From Mesorhizobium sp. Pch-S (GTDB taxonomy: Bacteria > Pseudomonadota > Alphaproteobacteria > Rhizobiales > Rhizobiaceae): DNA of 64,000 bases. The notes below the pieces were generated by a model. It did not search any database. It had not been told where the DNA came from and worked only from the letters and a program-made list of their open reading frames with translations. The translations under genes and the position numbers were made by a program. Shown here in pieces: positions 47,509-57,764 of this stretch. The number at the start of each line of letters is the position of its first letter. Within the stretch, counting starts at the first letter, position 1. The stretch lies in contig NZ_CP029562.1 of NCBI RefSeq assembly GCF_004136315.1, positions 3,043,501 through 3,107,500 on the forward strand, in the 5' to 3' direction.

Positions 47509-48372
47509 ATGCGGCGTGCTGCCGGTCTTGCCTTGCTTGTCTTGCTCGCACTGCCGGCGGTGTCGCCGGCAAAGGCCGATCCGCCTCATACGCATTCGGC
47601 CCAGAAGCGGCTGATCGGGCGCGTCTGCGATCTCATCGAAGTGCATGCGACCGAACAGGGCCTGCCGAAGGATTTTTTCGCACGGCTGATCTGGAAGGAA
47701 AGCCGGTTCGATCCGAACGCCGTCAGCCCCGTGGGTGCCGAGGGCATTGCCCAGTTCATGCCGGGCACCGCCAAGATGCGTGGCCTTGCCAATTCCTTCG
47801 ACATCGAACAGGCGATACCGGCTTCCGCCAAATACCTGTCGGAGCTCAAGTCCAGCTTCGGCAATCTGGGGCTGGCCGCGGCGGCCTACAACGCCGGTGA
47901 AAACCGGGTGGCGCGCTGGCTGGGTTCCGGCGGGTTCCTGCCGCTGGAAACGGAAGAGTATGTGCTCGACGTCATGGGCGAGCCGGCCGACAAGTTTTCC
48001 GACAAGGCCTATGCCGGGGTGGTGTTGCCCCTTGACGCCAGGCAGCGGAATTTTTCGATCGCCTGCCGGCGATTGCCGGTGAGCAAGGCAACGACGGTGC
48101 CGATGGCCGCTGTGCATGTGAAACCCTGGGGCGTGCAGGTAGCAGGCAATTTCCGGCGTTCCGCTGCCGTACGGCAATGGCAAAGGGTGCAGGCACGGTT
48201 CCCGGCCGTGCTTGCCAATATCGAACCTGTCGTCAGTCGCGTGCGGACCCCGATGGGGCGACGGGGCGTCTATGCCGTGCGCATCGGCGCCGACGACCGC
48301 AAGGCGGCCAACGCGATCTGCGACAAGCTGCACAGCGTCGGCGGCTCGTGCGTGGTAATCAGGAACAGGTAG
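47509..48372 (+). CDS. Lytic transglycosylase with C-terminal SPOR-like domain
   Basis: 287 residues. Signal peptide about 1-23 (SPAKA). The SLT catalytic glutamate is Glu64 in LIWKESRFDPNAVSP, with GIAQFMPGTAKMRG and AAAYNAGENRVARW following. The last 90 residues (VKPWGVQVAGNF ... YAVRIGADDRKAANAICDKL) have the SPOR pattern that binds denuded glycan at the septum. It cleaves peptidoglycan in the periplasm. Tight spacing joins it to ispG and the methyltransferase. Confidence 0.9.
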   Translation: MRRAAGLALLVLLALPAVSPAKADPPHTHSAQKRLIGRVCDLIEVHATEQGLPKDFFARLIWKESRFDPNAVSPVGAEGIAQFMPGTAKMRGLANSFDIEQAIPASAKYLSELKSSFGNLGLAAAAYNAGENRVARWLGSGGFLPLETEEYVLDVMGEPADKFSDKAYAGVVLPLDARQRNFSIACRRLPVSKATTVPMAAVHVKPWGVQVAGNFRRSAAVRQWQRVQARFPAVLANIEPVVSRVRTPMGRRGVYAVRIGADDRKAANAICDKLHSVGGSCVVIRNR

Positions 48373-48379
48373 CAGCCTG

Positions 48380-49129
48380 GTGAGAGCAAACGTGACTGTC
48401 GATCCTCTCTACAGCGACGCGGCCTTGGTCGATTTCTATGACCTCGTCAACACAGGCGATATCGAACTCAGGCGCTGCCTGGCGTTGGCCGGCGACGCGC
48501 GGTCGGTGCTCGATCTCGGCTGCGGTACAGGCCAATTGACTGCAGCTCTTGTCGACGGCCGCACCGTGGTCGGTGTCGATCCGGCTGGAGCAATGCTCGA
48601 TGTGGCGCGGCGGAGACCGGGCGGCGAGAAGGCGGAATGGATCGAGGCCGACGCCCGCACGGTCAGGCTTGGACGCAAGTTCGATCTGATCGTGCTGACC
48701 GGGCATGCCTTCCAGGTCTTCCTGACCCAGGAAGACCAGTTGGCGGTGCTCGCGACGATTGCGGCGCATCTTGCACCGGGGGCGCATTTTCTCTTCGACA
48801 GCCGCAATCCGACTGCCGAGGCGTGGCGCGAGTGGGTTCCCGAACGATCTGAGGAAATGGTCCACCACCCACGATTCGGTACGGTGAAGGGATGGTATGA
48901 TTCTCGCATGGGGGTGGACGGCATCGTCACCTATCGGACCTGGTACGAAGTCACCGCAACCGGCCAGACGCTGACAGCGGAATCGAGGATCGCCTTTCCG
49001 TCGAAGGAAGACATCGCCGCCGGCATTGAAGCGTCGGGTCTCGTTGCCGAAAACTGGTTCGGCGACTGGGAGGGTGGTGCATGGACGCCGGCCTCGCGGG
49101 AGATCATCCCGTTCGGTCGGCTTCGCTAA
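48380..49129 (+). CDS. Class I SAM-dependent methyltransferase
   Basis: 249 residues. The SAM-binding motif I is VLDLGCGTGQLTAAL (about 44-58) with VVGVDPAGAMLDVARRR after it. The C-terminal half (DSRNPTAEAWREWVPERS) is typical of a group of small-molecule methyltransferases of unknown substrate. The start is GTG 48380, 7 bp after the transglycosylase stop; GTG 48392 is also possible. Confidence 0.82.
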   Translation: MRANVTVDPLYSDAALVDFYDLVNTGDIELRRCLALAGDARSVLDLGCGTGQLTAALVDGRTVVGVDPAGAMLDVARRRPGGEKAEWIEADARTVRLGRKFDLIVLTGHAFQVFLTQEDQLAVLATIAAHLAPGAHFLFDSRNPTAEAWREWVPERSEEMVHHPRFGTVKGWYDSRMGVDGIVTYRTWYEVTATGQTLTAESRIAFPSKEDIAAGIEASGLVAENWFGDWEGGAWTPASREIIPFGRLR

Positions 49130-49239
49130 AGCGACTCACTGTTTCATGGAAACCGCGACCCGCTCCGCCTGCCGCTCGACGCAGGTCCCGACGGAGAATC
49201 GCCGAACGCCGTTCATGCTGTCGCTGAGGGAGAGCCGGC

Positions 49240-51570
49240 TCAGGCGGTCTTGGCCACTGTTTCGCTGAGCCATGTTCCGATCTTGGCGCCGAGCCGGTCC
49301 GGCGAGACCGGCTTGGCCAGGTAGTCATCCATACCGGCTTCGATGCACTTGTCACGATCGCCCTTCAAGGCATGTGCGGTGACACCAATGATCGGCGTGC
49401 GGGTGCCGTTGGCTGCTTCGATCTGGCGGATGGCACGCGTCGCTTCGTAGCCATTCATTTCAGGCATCGAAACATCCATCAGGATCAGTTTGGGATTCAG
49501 CGTCTTGTACATCTCCACAGCGGTCCGGCCGTTGGCGGCGATGCGATAGTTCAAGCCCAGCCCGTTCAGAATCTGCCCGAAGACCATCTGGTTCACCTCA
49601 TTGTCCTCGGCGATCAGGATATCGAGCGGACGGGCAGGATTGGCGATGGCCTCCGGCTTGGGCGCGGGAGCGGGCGTACCGCGAATGACCGTGAAAGCTG
49701 GCTGCACGGGCGCCGTGGCATGCACCGGCTCGCGCACGAAATGTGCTTTTCCAGCCTGGTTGCGAGCCCTCTGGATGACGGAAATCACATTCCCGAGCAG
49801 GACTGCTGAACGCGAGGGCTTGGTGAGGTGTGCGGCGATGCCGAAGTCAAGGATGAGCTTGGCGAAGTCGATCTGATCGACCGAGGTCAGCAGGATGACG
49901 GGGATGGAGGACAGCCGGCTGTCTGCGGCAATCGCCCTGGCAACGTCAGCGCCGTTCATGCCAGGCATCTGATAGTCGAGGATGATGCAATCTACCGATG
50001 CGCCGAGCTGATGGGCACGATCGAGGAACGCAAGGCCGACCGCGCCACTTTCCGCCGCCGCGCAATCGAAGCTCCAGCTGCGCAACTGTTCCAGCAGGAT
50101 CTCGCGGTTGACCGGATTGTCATCGATGACGAGCACGCGCGCACCGGTGACGTCGACTGGCACGATGTCTTCATTGCCGGTCGCTTCGTGAGCCGGAAGC
50201 GGTACCGCGAACCAGAACACGGAGCCGCGGCCGATTTCACTCTCGACACCGATCTGGCCGCCCATCAGATCGACCAGGCGGGCGGCGATAGCCAGGCCCA
50301 GACCCGTACCTTCATGGCGCCGGGTCGAAGAGGAATCCACCTGAGCGAATTTTTCGAACACGTTCTGCAGCTTGTCGGCGGGGATGCCGATGCCGGTGTC
50401 TTCGACGCGGACCTTCATCTGAACGTTACCGTCCATGACCTCACCGGAAACGTCGACCAGCACATGTCCCTTCTCGGTGAACTTCACGGCATTGCCGAGC
50501 AGGTTGGTGATGATCTGGCGGAAACGGCCGACGTCGCCGACGACATGATGCGGCAGGCGTGGGTCGACGCGGACGATGAGTTCCAGGTTCTTTTCGGCGA
50601 CACGCGCCGAAACCAGCGTCGCGACATCTTCGACGGCTTCGGCGAGGCGGAAGGGTGCCGGGTCGAGCGTCAACTGGCCGGCATTGATCTTGGAGAAGTC
50701 GAGAATGTCGTTGATGATGGTGAGCAGCGCGTTGCCAGACTTCACGATGACGTCGGTGAAGGTCTTCTGGCGCGGATTGAGTTCGGTCTTGGCGAGCAGT
50801 TCGGCCATACCGAGCACGCCATTCATCGGTGTGCGGATTTCATGGCTCATATTGGCCAGGAATTCCGATTTGGCGCGGTCGGCAGCCTCGGCCTTGAAAA
50901 GTGATTCCGCCGTCTCCGTGAAAGCGCGGCGGATCGCCTTTTCCATCGGCCGGAAGATCCAGACGGCAACGGCGAGCAGCGCGGCGCAGAGCGACAGGCT
51001 CACCCACAGCAGAAGCCGATCGCTGCGTGCTTCCGCCATACGGCGTTCGACGTCCATTGCGGTCCTGGCGCGCGCCAGCATGGGCTGGGCGAACAGGTCG
51101 TTCTGGTTGCGGATCTCACGATAGTTCCAGTCAGTGGCGCGTGTTGCGCCGATCATCAGGTCGAAGTTGCGCAGGATATCGCGCGCCGACCACAGCAGGT
51201 AACCGTTGACGGAAGCCGCATTCAATTCGTCCTGGGTCGGTTTGGAGAGCTTCGGCGTGATGGCTGCAAGCTCGGCATTGAGCGATTCCATGCCTGCCTT
51301 GAGGCGTTGCGCGTGGTCCTTGGCGGACTTGGCCAACTCGAGACGTGTGCTCGGGCTCCACGTGCTGACAGCTGTTTCAGCAAAACCGGTGGCGTTGTTG
51401 AGATCTCGGGCGAAGGTGACGATGTGGCCACTCAATGCATCGATTTCGGCGCGATAGGAGCCGGCACGGTTCAACGCGAAGATGGTAGCACTGACGGCAA
51501 CTGCCAGTATCAACAGACCGGAAAGATAGCGAATCCGGATCGACCGGATGAAGGACGAATATTCAGGCAT
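49240..51570 (-). CDS. Hybrid sensor histidine kinase with two receiver domains
   Basis: 776 residues. TM helices at about 14-33 and 186-205 bracket a periplasmic sensor of about 150 residues. HisKA follows with His243 ([15 protein letters not shown]), then HATPase_c ([35 protein letters not shown]). Two receivers follow: [19 protein letters not shown] with [11 protein letters not shown], and [13 protein letters not shown] with [15 protein letters not shown] start at ATG 51570. No partner regulator or Hpt gene is adjacent, so the downstream target is unknown. Confidence 0.92.
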   Translation of the reverse strand: MPEYSSFIRSIRIRYLSGLLILAVAVSATIFALNRAGSYRAEIDALSGHIVTFARDLNNATGFAETAVSTWSPSTRLELAKSAKDHAQRLKAGMESLNAELAAITPKLSKPTQDELNAASVNGYLLWSARDILRNFDLMIGATRATDWNYREIRNQNDLFAQPMLARARTAMDVERRMAEARSDRLLLWVSLSLCAALLAVAVWIFRPMEKAIRRAFTETAESLFKAEAADRAKSEFLANMSHEIRTPMNGVLGMAELLAKTELNPRQKTFTDVIVKSGNALLTIINDILDFSKINAGQLTLDPAPFRLAEAVEDVATLVSARVAEKNLELIVRVDPRLPHHVVGDVGRFRQIITNLLGNAVKFTEKGHVLVDVSGEVMDGNVQMKVRVEDTGIGIPADKLQNVFEKFAQVDSSSTRRHEGTGLGLAIAARLVDLMGGQIGVESEIGRGSVFWFAVPLPAHEATGNEDIVPVDVTGARVLVIDDNPVNREILLEQLRSWSFDCAAAESGAVGLAFLDRAHQLGASVDCIILDYQMPGMNGADVARAIAADSRLSSIPVILLTSVDQIDFAKLILDFGIAAHLTKPSRSAVLLGNVISVIQRARNQAGKAHFVREPVHATAPVQPAFTVIRGTPAPAPKPEAIANPARPLDILIAEDNEVNQMVFGQILNGLGLNYRIAANGRTAVEMYKTLNPKLILMDVSMPEMNGYEATRAIRQIEAANGTRTPIIGVTAHALKGDRDKCIEAGMDDYLAKPVSPDRLGAKIGTWLSETVAKTA

Positions 51571-51642
51571 GCGTAACCCCAACCCATACGCATTTTAACG
51601 GCCGGGATTACGCTCTATTACCATTAAGATTTCGTTCCGGGG

Positions 51643-51745
51643 CTAGAGCGTTTCCGTTTTTCACGGAAGCGCGGAAACGCTCTAAATTTTTTCGCCGCAT
51701 TTTTGTAACGCCAAGTGATTCCACTTGGCTACAAAATGCTCCAAG
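51643..51745 (+). repeat. Dispersed two-hairpin intergenic repeat, family 2, copy B
   Basis: Hairpin 1 is AGAGCGTTTCCG / CGGAAACGCTCT, a perfect 12-bp stem. It is followed by TTTCGCCGCATTTTTGTAAC, identical to copy A at 200-300. Hairpin 2 is GCCAAGT / ACTTGGC. Where the two copies differ in the stems, some changes occur on both sides and keep pairing. It lies between the histidine kinase start and the polyprenyl synthase end. Confidence 0.85.
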
Positions 51746-51750
51746 CGCCT

Positions 51751-52674
51751 TCAGTTGTTGCGGTTCGCGACGAACGCCGCGGCCGCCTTCAGCATGGAAG
51801 CCTGCTCGCCAAAAGGCTCGAGCAATGCATGGGCCTGCCCGACAAGTCCCTCCAGCTGTCTGCGTGCCCAGGCTTCGCCATGCAGGGCAACCAGCGTACC
51901 CTTTCCCGCGGCCGCATCCTTGCCGGTTGCCTTGCCCATTGTTCCGGCGTCGGCTGTCAGGTCGAGCAGATCGTCGGCAAGCTGAAAGGCGAGGCCGATG
52001 GCCGAGCCGAACTCCGCCAGCCGTTCGCGATCGGTCGCGGAAGCCCCGGTCAGGATCGCACCTGCCTCGCAAGCGAAGCGGATGAGGGCGCCTGTTTTCA
52101 TGGCCTGCAGGCGGATGATGCCGGTCTCGTCCGGCGTGGACTTCTCGGCTTCGATATCGAGCATCTGGCCGCCGACCATGCCGCCCGTACCGGCAGCGCG
52201 CGCCAGCGCCAGCACAAGAGCGGCGCGGCGATCGGCGGGCAGGCCAAGCGCCTCGTCCGCCAAAGTATCGAAGGCAAGCGTCAGCAGGGCATCGCCGGCA
52301 AGGATCGCGGTGGCGTCGTCGAAAGCCTTGTGCACGGTCGGTTGGCCACGGCGCAGGTCGTCATCGTCCATGGCCGGCAGGTCGTCGTGGATAAGCGAAT
52401 AGCAGTGAACGCATTCAAGTGCGCTGGCCACCGTCAGCGCCGGCGCTTCGTCATGACCTGGCGCCAGCAGTGCCGCACTTTCCAGCACGAGAAAGGGGCG
52501 CAGGCGCTTGCCGCCATTCAGGACACCATGGCGCATCGCAGCGACCAGGCGCTGCGGGCGAACGATCTCTCCCGACAGCGGACTGCTGTCGAGCAGCGTG
52601 CGCAGGCGCGCCTCGACCTGCTCGGCCCGCACAAGCAAGGCTGCCTCGAAAGGAATATCGGTGTCCATTGCCAT
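51751..52674 (-). CDS. Polyprenyl synthetase (farnesyl/geranylgeranyl diphosphate synthase type)
   Basis: 307 residues from ATG 52674. It joins isopentenyl units to allylic diphosphates. The first aspartate-rich motif is [18 protein letters not shown] and the second is [26 protein letters not shown] and [14 protein letters not shown] match IspA-type enzymes. Product length cannot be told with confidence. A second ATG at 52668 is a possible start. Confidence 0.9.
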   Translation of the reverse strand: MAMDTDIPFEAALLVRAEQVEARLRTLLDSSPLSGEIVRPQRLVAAMRHGVLNGGKRLRPFLVLESAALLAPGHDEAPALTVASALECVHCYSLIHDDLPAMDDDDLRRGQPTVHKAFDDATAILAGDALLTLAFDTLADEALGLPADRRAALVLALARAAGTGGMVGGQMLDIEAEKSTPDETGIIRLQAMKTGALIRFACEAGAILTGASATDRERLAEFGSAIGLAFQLADDLLDLTADAGTMGKATGKDAAAGKGTLVALHGEAWARRQLEGLVGQAHALLEPFGEQASMLKAAAAFVANRNN

Positions 52675-52801
52675 GGTGGCGAGCGGTAGCCGACAGTCAG
52701 ACGTTGCGCAAGAAGCCAAGCGCCTTTATGCGGGAGAGAACTGTGACAGGATTGGGCGGGTGGCAGAGCCGATCATCGATCACGAGACCGAAGGGTTGGA
52801 C

Positions 52802-53509
52802 ATGGCGTCGCGACCGAGGGGCAGACGCGGTGATTACCAGCGCTGGCTTCGGCGAGCGTTGCGTGTTGCCATTGTGCTTGCCATCATTCCGGCCGTGCTG
52901 ACTTTCCTCTACATGCCTTCCTTCGTGCATCCGGTCTCGACGCTGATGCTGAAGGATCTCGCCACCTTCTCCGGCTACGACCGGCGCTGGGTGTCGATCG
53001 ATGATGTTGCGCCCGTGCTCGCAAATTCCGTGATCATGTCGGAGGACGGACAATTCTGCTTCCACAGGGGTGTCGACCTCGGCGAACTCAAGGGCGTTGT
53101 CGACGATGCGATGGCCGGCGAGATGACGCGGGGTGCTTCCACCATCACCATGCAGACGGTGAAGAACCTGTTCCTGTGGTCGCGGCCGCTGGGCACCGTG
53201 CGCAAGGTGATCGAGCTGCCACTCGCGGTCTATTTCGACGCATTGATGTCGAAACGCCGGATCATGGAAATCTATCTCAACATCGCGGAATGGGGTCCCG
53301 GCATCTACGGCATCGAGGCGGCTGCGCGTTATCATTTCGGTGTTTCCGCCAAAAACCTGTCGCGTCGGCAGGCTGCGTTGCTGGCGGTCGCGCTGCCCAA
53401 TCCGATCACGCGCGACCCCGGCAAGCCAGGGCCGGGCCTGAGACGGCTCGCCTCGCTGATCGAGCGCCGGGCATCACGCTCGGGTGCATATGTCGGGTGT
53501 CTTGATTGA
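52802..53509 (+). CDS. mtgA: Monofunctional biosynthetic peptidoglycan transglycosylase
   Basis: 235 residues, the MtgA length. One membrane anchor (about 20-38) is followed by a GT51 domain: [13 protein letters not shown] with catalytic Glu81, then [16 protein letters not shown] and [20 protein letters not shown]. It polymerises glycan strands from lipid II. The start at ATG 52802 is chosen; a GTG at 52760 ([11 protein letters not shown]) would add 14 residues and is possible. Confidence 0.92.
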   Translation: MASRPRGRRGDYQRWLRRALRVAIVLAIIPAVLTFLYMPSFVHPVSTLMLKDLATFSGYDRRWVSIDDVAPVLANSVIMSEDGQFCFHRGVDLGELKGVVDDAMAGEMTRGASTITMQTVKNLFLWSRPLGTVRKVIELPLAVYFDALMSKRRIMEIYLNIAEWGPGIYGIEAAARYHFGVSAKNLSRRQAALLAVALPNPITRDPGKPGPGLRRLASLIERRASRSGAYVGCLD

Positions 53510-53754
53510 GGCGATTTCGAAGAACTACCGCACCGGTTTTGACCCCAGGTCTCACCTGGCGGATGGTTGGCCTGCGGCAGGTGGATACGATCGGTCTTGG
53601 AAATCACCTCGGCCGGTTCAAAAAAAGTCGCGGCAACACTGGCCAAAAGGCGATCAGCCGTGTATAGGCACGCCACTTTCTTCTAGAACTCGGCTGTACG
53701 CGGCCCTTTCACGAGGGCGTTGCGGGCCATTGACCGATCGAATGGAGCATATCC

Positions 53755-53937
53755 ATGGCTGTGCCGAAACGAAAAACCTCTCCGTCCAAGCGCGGCATGC
53801 GCCGTTCTGCTGACGCCCTGAAGACCCCGACCTATGTCGAGGACAAGAATTCCGGCGAAATGCGCCGCCCGCACCACGTTGACCTGAAGACCGGCATGTA
53901 TCGCGGCCGCCAGGTCCTGGAGCCGAAGGAAAGCTAA
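53755..53937 (+). CDS. rpmF: 50S ribosomal protein L32, zinc-independent type
   Basis: 60 residues, [20 protein letters not shown], with no cysteines, so the C-minus form. The ATG 53755 follows a GGAGC site. It lies after mtgA with a 245-bp leader that shows no other gene. A strong terminator follows. Confidence 0.96.
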   Translation: MAVPKRKTSPSKRGMRRSADALKTPTYVEDKNSGEMRRPHHVDLKTGMYRGRQVLEPKES

Positions 53938-53961
53938 GCAGCTCTCCTTTACGGGACGAAT

Positions 53962-53990
53962 AAAAAGACCGGCCGTTGGCCGGTCTTTTT
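53962..53990. terminator. Rho-independent terminator after rpmF
   Basis: Perfect 13-bp stem AAAAAGACCGGCC / GGCCGGTCTTTTT with loop GTT, 24 bp after the rpmF stop. It is symmetrical and can also end the convergent GlcG-like gene. Confidence 0.92.
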
Positions 53991-54014
53991 GCGTTTGTGC
54001 GGCAGCCGAGGTGT

Positions 54015-54446
54015 TCAGCCGGCGTCCGCGGTCAGGCCGGCTGTTTCGATGCCGGCGATGGCGGCAGTCTCGTCATTGTCGGATGTGTCGCCCGAAATGC
54101 CCACGGCCCCGATCACGGTGCCCGCGGCGTCGCGGATCAGGACGCCCCCGACCACCGGCAGGATCTTGCCGCCCGAGAGATCGGAAACGCCAGCCGTCAA
54201 ATGCGGTCTTTCCCTGGCGATGGCCTCGACACGACGGCCGCCCATGCCGACCGCGAGTGCTGCATAGGCCTTGCCCGAGGACATCTGCGGCCGCAGGAAC
54301 GAAGCGCCATCCTGACGCTGGAAGGCAACGAGATGACCGCCTGCGTCGAGAACGGACACGCCAAGCGGTTTCAGTCCCAGGGCTGCTGCCCTGGCGAAGG
54401 CGCCGGCGATGATCTGGTTGGCCTTGTCGATCGGAAAACTGGTCAT
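54015..54446 (-). CDS. GlcG/HbpS family protein
   Basis: 143 residues from ATG 54446 (MTSFPIDKANQIIAGAF). The GlcG/HbpS (DUF336) fold is clear: ALGLKPLGVSVLDAGGHLVA, FLRPQMSSGKAYAALAVG and GGVLIRDAAGTVIGAVGISG. Family members bind heme or cofactors or are fused to redox enzymes; the function here is not known. It lies downstream of the HxlR gene on the same strand. Confidence 0.82.
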   Translation of the reverse strand: MTSFPIDKANQIIAGAFARAAALGLKPLGVSVLDAGGHLVAFQRQDGASFLRPQMSSGKAYAALAVGMGGRRVEAIARERPHLTAGVSDLSGGKILPVVGGVLIRDAAGTVIGAVGISGDTSDNDETAAIAGIETAGLTADAG

Positions 54447-54590
54447 GAGAGAGGCTCCTGCGGTCAACGGAATGCTCGGCACGACGATCGCCGATGCTCG
54501 CGATCTTCCGGCCCAAGGATTTTGCGGGCAAGCCGCCATCCGCTTGAAACTGCTTCGCGCCGCTTCGGTATCCGCAGTCGAGCCGCAGGC

Positions 54591-55103
54591 TCAGGACGCT
54601 CTGCGTGCCTGCGCGTCGACGACGGCCTGATAGGCCGCCCGCAGTCTGGCACGCACCGTGGTTTCAGTGGCCTTGGCCGAGCCAATGCCGAGATGTTCGA
54701 ACCGCAACTCGTCCATGAAATCCTGCCACAGCGACGGGCCGCCTTCCTCGAGCAGCTTCGCTCGGATGGACAATTCTTCTGTGACGGGCAGCCAGACCCG
54801 GCCCCAGGCACCGAGTTGCGCCATGATCGGCACCAGGGTGATCGACATTTCGGTCAGACTGTAGATCGCCTTCTGCTTGTGGCTCGGATCGTCGGCCTTG
54901 GTCAGCATGCCGAGTTCGACCAACCGCTTCAGCCGGTCGGCGAGGATGTTGGAGGCGATGCCTTCCATCGAGTGGTTCAGCAATTCGCGGAAATGCCGCC
55001 TGCCGCCGAAGATCATGTCGCGCAGGATGATCAGGCTCCAGCGGTCGCCGAAAACCTCCAGCGAAAGATTGATCGGGCAGCCGGAACGGCGATCGAGTGT
55101 CAT
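54591..55103 (-). CDS. HxlR family transcriptional regulator
   Basis: 170 residues from ATG 55103 (MTLDRRSGCPINLSLEVFGD); upstream ATG codons at 55133 and further are less likely. HxlR-type winged helix: GCPINLSLEVFGDRWSLIIL with the conserved Cys9, RHFRELLNHSMEGIASNILA and RLVELGMLTKADDPS. HxlR proteins often sense aldehydes or oxidants through the Cys. It is divergent from an alpha/beta hydrolase, with a palindrome between them. Confidence 0.88.
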   Translation of the reverse strand: MTLDRRSGCPINLSLEVFGDRWSLIILRDMIFGGRRHFRELLNHSMEGIASNILADRLKRLVELGMLTKADDPSHKQKAIYSLTEMSITLVPIMAQLGAWGRVWLPVTEELSIRAKLLEEGGPSLWQDFMDELRFEHLGIGSAKATETTVRARLRAAYQAVVDAQARRAS

Positions 55104-55157
55104 GACTGCATCTCTCAGAAAAACCAGTTGCATTATAGGATCGGTTTTATTATGGTT

Positions 55158-55184
55158 CAACTACTTGCAAAATGCAATCAGTTG
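55158..55184. promoter_or_regulatory. Perfect interrupted palindrome between HxlR and hydrolase genes
   Basis: CAACT (55158-55162), AC, TTGCA (55165-55169), AAA, TGCAA (55173-55177), TC, AGTTG (55180-55184). All ten outer bases pair with their mirror positions. It lies 9 bp before the hydrolase start and 54 bp before the HxlR start, where an HxlR operator would be expected to repress both genes. Confidence 0.7.
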
Positions 55185-55193
55185 GAGGATGCC

Positions 55194-56039
55194 ATGCAGT
55201 CAGAGATTGCCCGTCCAGGCGGGGTGCGGATCGCAACGCAAACGTTTGGTGAGGCGCGCAATCCGTCCGTGCTTCTGATCATGGGCGCCATGGCCTCGAT
55301 GCTGTGGTGGCCGGACGACTTCTGCCAGGCTCTCGCCGAGAGGGGGCTGCATGTGGTCCGTTACGACAACCGCGACACCGGACTCTCCACCAAATACGAG
55401 CCAGGCAAACCCGGTTACACATCCGCCGATATGGTCGACGACGCCGTCGCTGTGCTCGACGGCCATGCCATCGCCAGTGCGCATGTCGTCGGCATGTCGA
55501 TGGGAGGCATGCTGGCGCAGATGCTGGCGTTGCGCTATCCGGCGCGTGTTGCATCCCTCTCCGTGATCAGCACCTCACCCATAGGCGTCGATACATCGAT
55601 GCTTCCGGGGATGACGCCCGCCTATCAGGAGCACTCGGTAAAGGGGGCCGACGTCGACTGGTCGGACAGGGCTCAGGTGATCGAGTTCATGATCGAGGAC
55701 AGCCGCATGCTGGCAAGCACGGCCCATCCATTCGACGCCACGCGGCTGCGAGACTTCGTCAGTCGCGACTACGATCGGGCAGGAGGTCTGGCGAGCGCCT
55801 CCAACCATTTCATGGTCATGGACGGTGTCGCAAGCGAGAGTATCCGCGATCTCTCGATGCCGCTTCTCACCATCCACGGTACGACAGACCCGATCTTTCC
55901 GGTCGAGCATGGTCGAGCCCTCGCGGCAAACGTGGAGGGGGCCCTGCTGGTCGAGATTCCCGGTGGCGGGCATGAGCTGCATCGCAACGATTGGCCGATC
56001 ATGATCGATGCCGTCGCGGCACATGTACGAGCAGGGTAG
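55194..56039 (+). CDS. Alpha/beta hydrolase
   Basis: 281 residues from ATG 55194 with a GGAGG site. The triad is visible: Ser in VVGMSMGGMLAQ, Asp in LTIHGTTDPIFP and His in PGGGHELHRNDW. The oxyanion segment is LLIMGAMASMLWWPDDF, which resembles the RdmC/aclacinomycin-methylesterase-like group. It hydrolyses an unknown ester or similar bond. Divergent from the HxlR gene, its probable regulator. Confidence 0.87.
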   Translation: MQSEIARPGGVRIATQTFGEARNPSVLLIMGAMASMLWWPDDFCQALAERGLHVVRYDNRDTGLSTKYEPGKPGYTSADMVDDAVAVLDGHAIASAHVVGMSMGGMLAQMLALRYPARVASLSVISTSPIGVDTSMLPGMTPAYQEHSVKGADVDWSDRAQVIEFMIEDSRMLASTAHPFDATRLRDFVSRDYDRAGGLASASNHFMVMDGVASESIRDLSMPLLTIHGTTDPIFPVEHGRALAANVEGALLVEIPGGGHELHRNDWPIMIDAVAAHVRAG

Positions 56040-56123
56040 AAGCCTGAAGCGAAAGCTTGCGAGAACTGCGGCTGGGTGTTTCCCGGCCGCAAACTTCTTG
56101 GATTGCCTTATATTAGCTAGTCT

Positions 56124-56387
56124 TCACTCTTCCCAGAACTGGTCGAGCCAAAGGTTCAATCTGAAGAAACCGCCATTGGCAACGGCGTAGACGCGCCTCG
56201 TGCCTTCTGGCCGTGCGCTGACCAGGCCTGCCTCGAGCAAGACCTTGAGATGCTGGGAAACCGCGGGCCTGGAAACAGGCAGGCCCGAGGCCAATTCGTT
56301 GACTGTTTTGGGGCCTCGTCTCAATTCTTCCAGAAGATAACGCCGGTTCGGATCAGCAATGGCGACGAAAGCATCGGAAAGCATCAT
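56124..56387 (-). CDS. ArsR family transcriptional regulator
   Basis: 87 residues from ATG 56387; a TTG six codons upstream also opens the frame. The winged helix is VSRPAVSQHLKVLLEAGLVS (about 38-57) followed by RPEGTRRVYAV. The N-terminus is DAFVAIADPNRRYLLEELRR. No cysteines, so it does not sense metal through thiols. Its usual partner in the SRPBCC/AHSA1 group is absent here, so the target is unknown. It converges on the hydrolase gene. Confidence 0.82.
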   Translation of the reverse strand: MMLSDAFVAIADPNRRYLLEELRRGPKTVNELASGLPVSRPAVSQHLKVLLEAGLVSARPEGTRRVYAVANGGFFRLNLWLDQFWEE

Positions 56388-56432
56388 GCCCCATTTGTGA
56401 GGCAAGTTGCAGTAAATCTCAACAGGAAACGT

Positions 56433-57677
56433 TTAGGTTGTTTCAGGTTTCGTGCGGGGGTCCAATCGCACCGCTTCCGGCGTCACCGCACGCTCCGCCG
56501 GCTGGGTCTTGAAGGCCTCGCGTGCCTCGACCGGAACCGGAGCCCGACGGCTGATGCGCAGTGCCGTATAGCCGGCAAGCGCGATGTGCGCGAAGGCGGT
56601 TGCCAGGAACAGTCCTTCCGGACGGACCCAGTCCATCAGGGCTGCCGCTAGCAACGGTCCGATCATCGTGCCGAAGCCGTAGAGCAGCAGCAGACCGCCG
56701 GAGACCTTGACGAATTCTTCCGGAGAAGCGTGGTCGTTGGCGTGGGCGACGGCGATCGAATAGAGCGTGTAGGCGAAGGCGCCATACGCGGCGGCGAAGG
56801 CGATCACCAGCGTGCCATTGCGGAATTCGAACAGGAACATGACGAGCGCGCAAAGCGCTGCGCCAACCGCTGCCGCTGCCAGCACGTAGCGACGGTCGGT
56901 ACGGTCCGAAAGTCGTCCCGCGGGAATCTGCATGGCAGCACCCGCCACCACGACAAGGCTCATCATCAGCGCGATCTGGGCCGTCGAAATGCCGATCCGT
57001 GCACCATAGACCGCGCCAAGCGTACCCCAGGCACCGTTGGCGACGCCGATCAGCACGCAGGCCACCGCCGACACAGGCGAGTTGGAGTAGAGGCCTTTCA
57101 GGTCGAGCTTCACATCCTGCAGCGGCTTGGGGTGCGAGGCGCTTGAGACTGCGGTCGGGATCAGCGAAAGGCAGAAGAAGATGCCGGTGATCATGAACAG
57201 CGAAGCGGACTTCACATCGCCGCCGGCCACGATCATCTGTCCGCCCATGATCGAGGCGTAGGTGACCATCATGTATAGACCAAAGACAGTGCCGCGATTT
57301 TCGTTGGTGGCCTTTTCGTTCAGCCAGCTTTCGATGACCATGAAGGCGCCGGCCATGGTGAAACCGGTGAAGGCTCGTAGTGCGATCCAGGTATATTCGT
57401 CGATCAGCAGACCGGTGAGCAATGCGATGATGGCGCCTACGGAAGCGAAGGTGCTGAAGGCGCGCACATGGCCGGCGCGGCGCACCAGGCGCGGCGCGAA
57501 GAAGCAGCCGGCGACGAACCCGCCCGCCCAGGCCGTGCCCATCAGGCCAAGCGATGTGGTCGAAAAACCTTCCACCTGGCCGCGCAGCGGCAGCAACAGG
57601 CCGTGCAGGCCCGAAGCCGCGAGCAGGAACGCAGTGCCGCGAAGCAGGGAGAGGATCGGTCTGTAGGCTGCGAACAT
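56433..57677 (-). CDS. MFS transporter (YcaD-like)
   Basis: 414 residues with about 12 hydrophobic segments. It matches the YcaD-like MFS group: TAFLLAASGLHGLLLPLRGQ at the N-terminus, GFTMAGAFMVIESWLNEKAT and QIPAGRLSDRTDRRYVLAAA. Substrate unknown. The C-terminal tail from about 385 is polar and cytoplasmic. ATG 57677 is the start. It lies upstream of the ArsR gene on the same strand with a 45-bp gap and might be co-transcribed with it. Confidence 0.85.
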   Translation of the reverse strand: MFAAYRPILSLLRGTAFLLAASGLHGLLLPLRGQVEGFSTTSLGLMGTAWAGGFVAGCFFAPRLVRRAGHVRAFSTFASVGAIIALLTGLLIDEYTWIALRAFTGFTMAGAFMVIESWLNEKATNENRGTVFGLYMMVTYASIMGGQMIVAGGDVKSASLFMITGIFFCLSLIPTAVSSASHPKPLQDVKLDLKGLYSNSPVSAVACVLIGVANGAWGTLGAVYGARIGISTAQIALMMSLVVVAGAAMQIPAGRLSDRTDRRYVLAAAAVGAALCALVMFLFEFRNGTLVIAFAAAYGAFAYTLYSIAVAHANDHASPEEFVKVSGGLLLLYGFGTMIGPLLAAALMDWVRPEGLFLATAFAHIALAGYTALRISRRAPVPVEAREAFKTQPAERAVTPEAVRLDPRTKPETT

Positions 57678-57764
57678 CAGGTCGGTCCAGTGCGCGAATC
57701 AGGCAGAGCCAGTGGAGACGATGTTTTCAGGCATTTCGGCGGCATGTTGCCGCCGTTGCGACGA

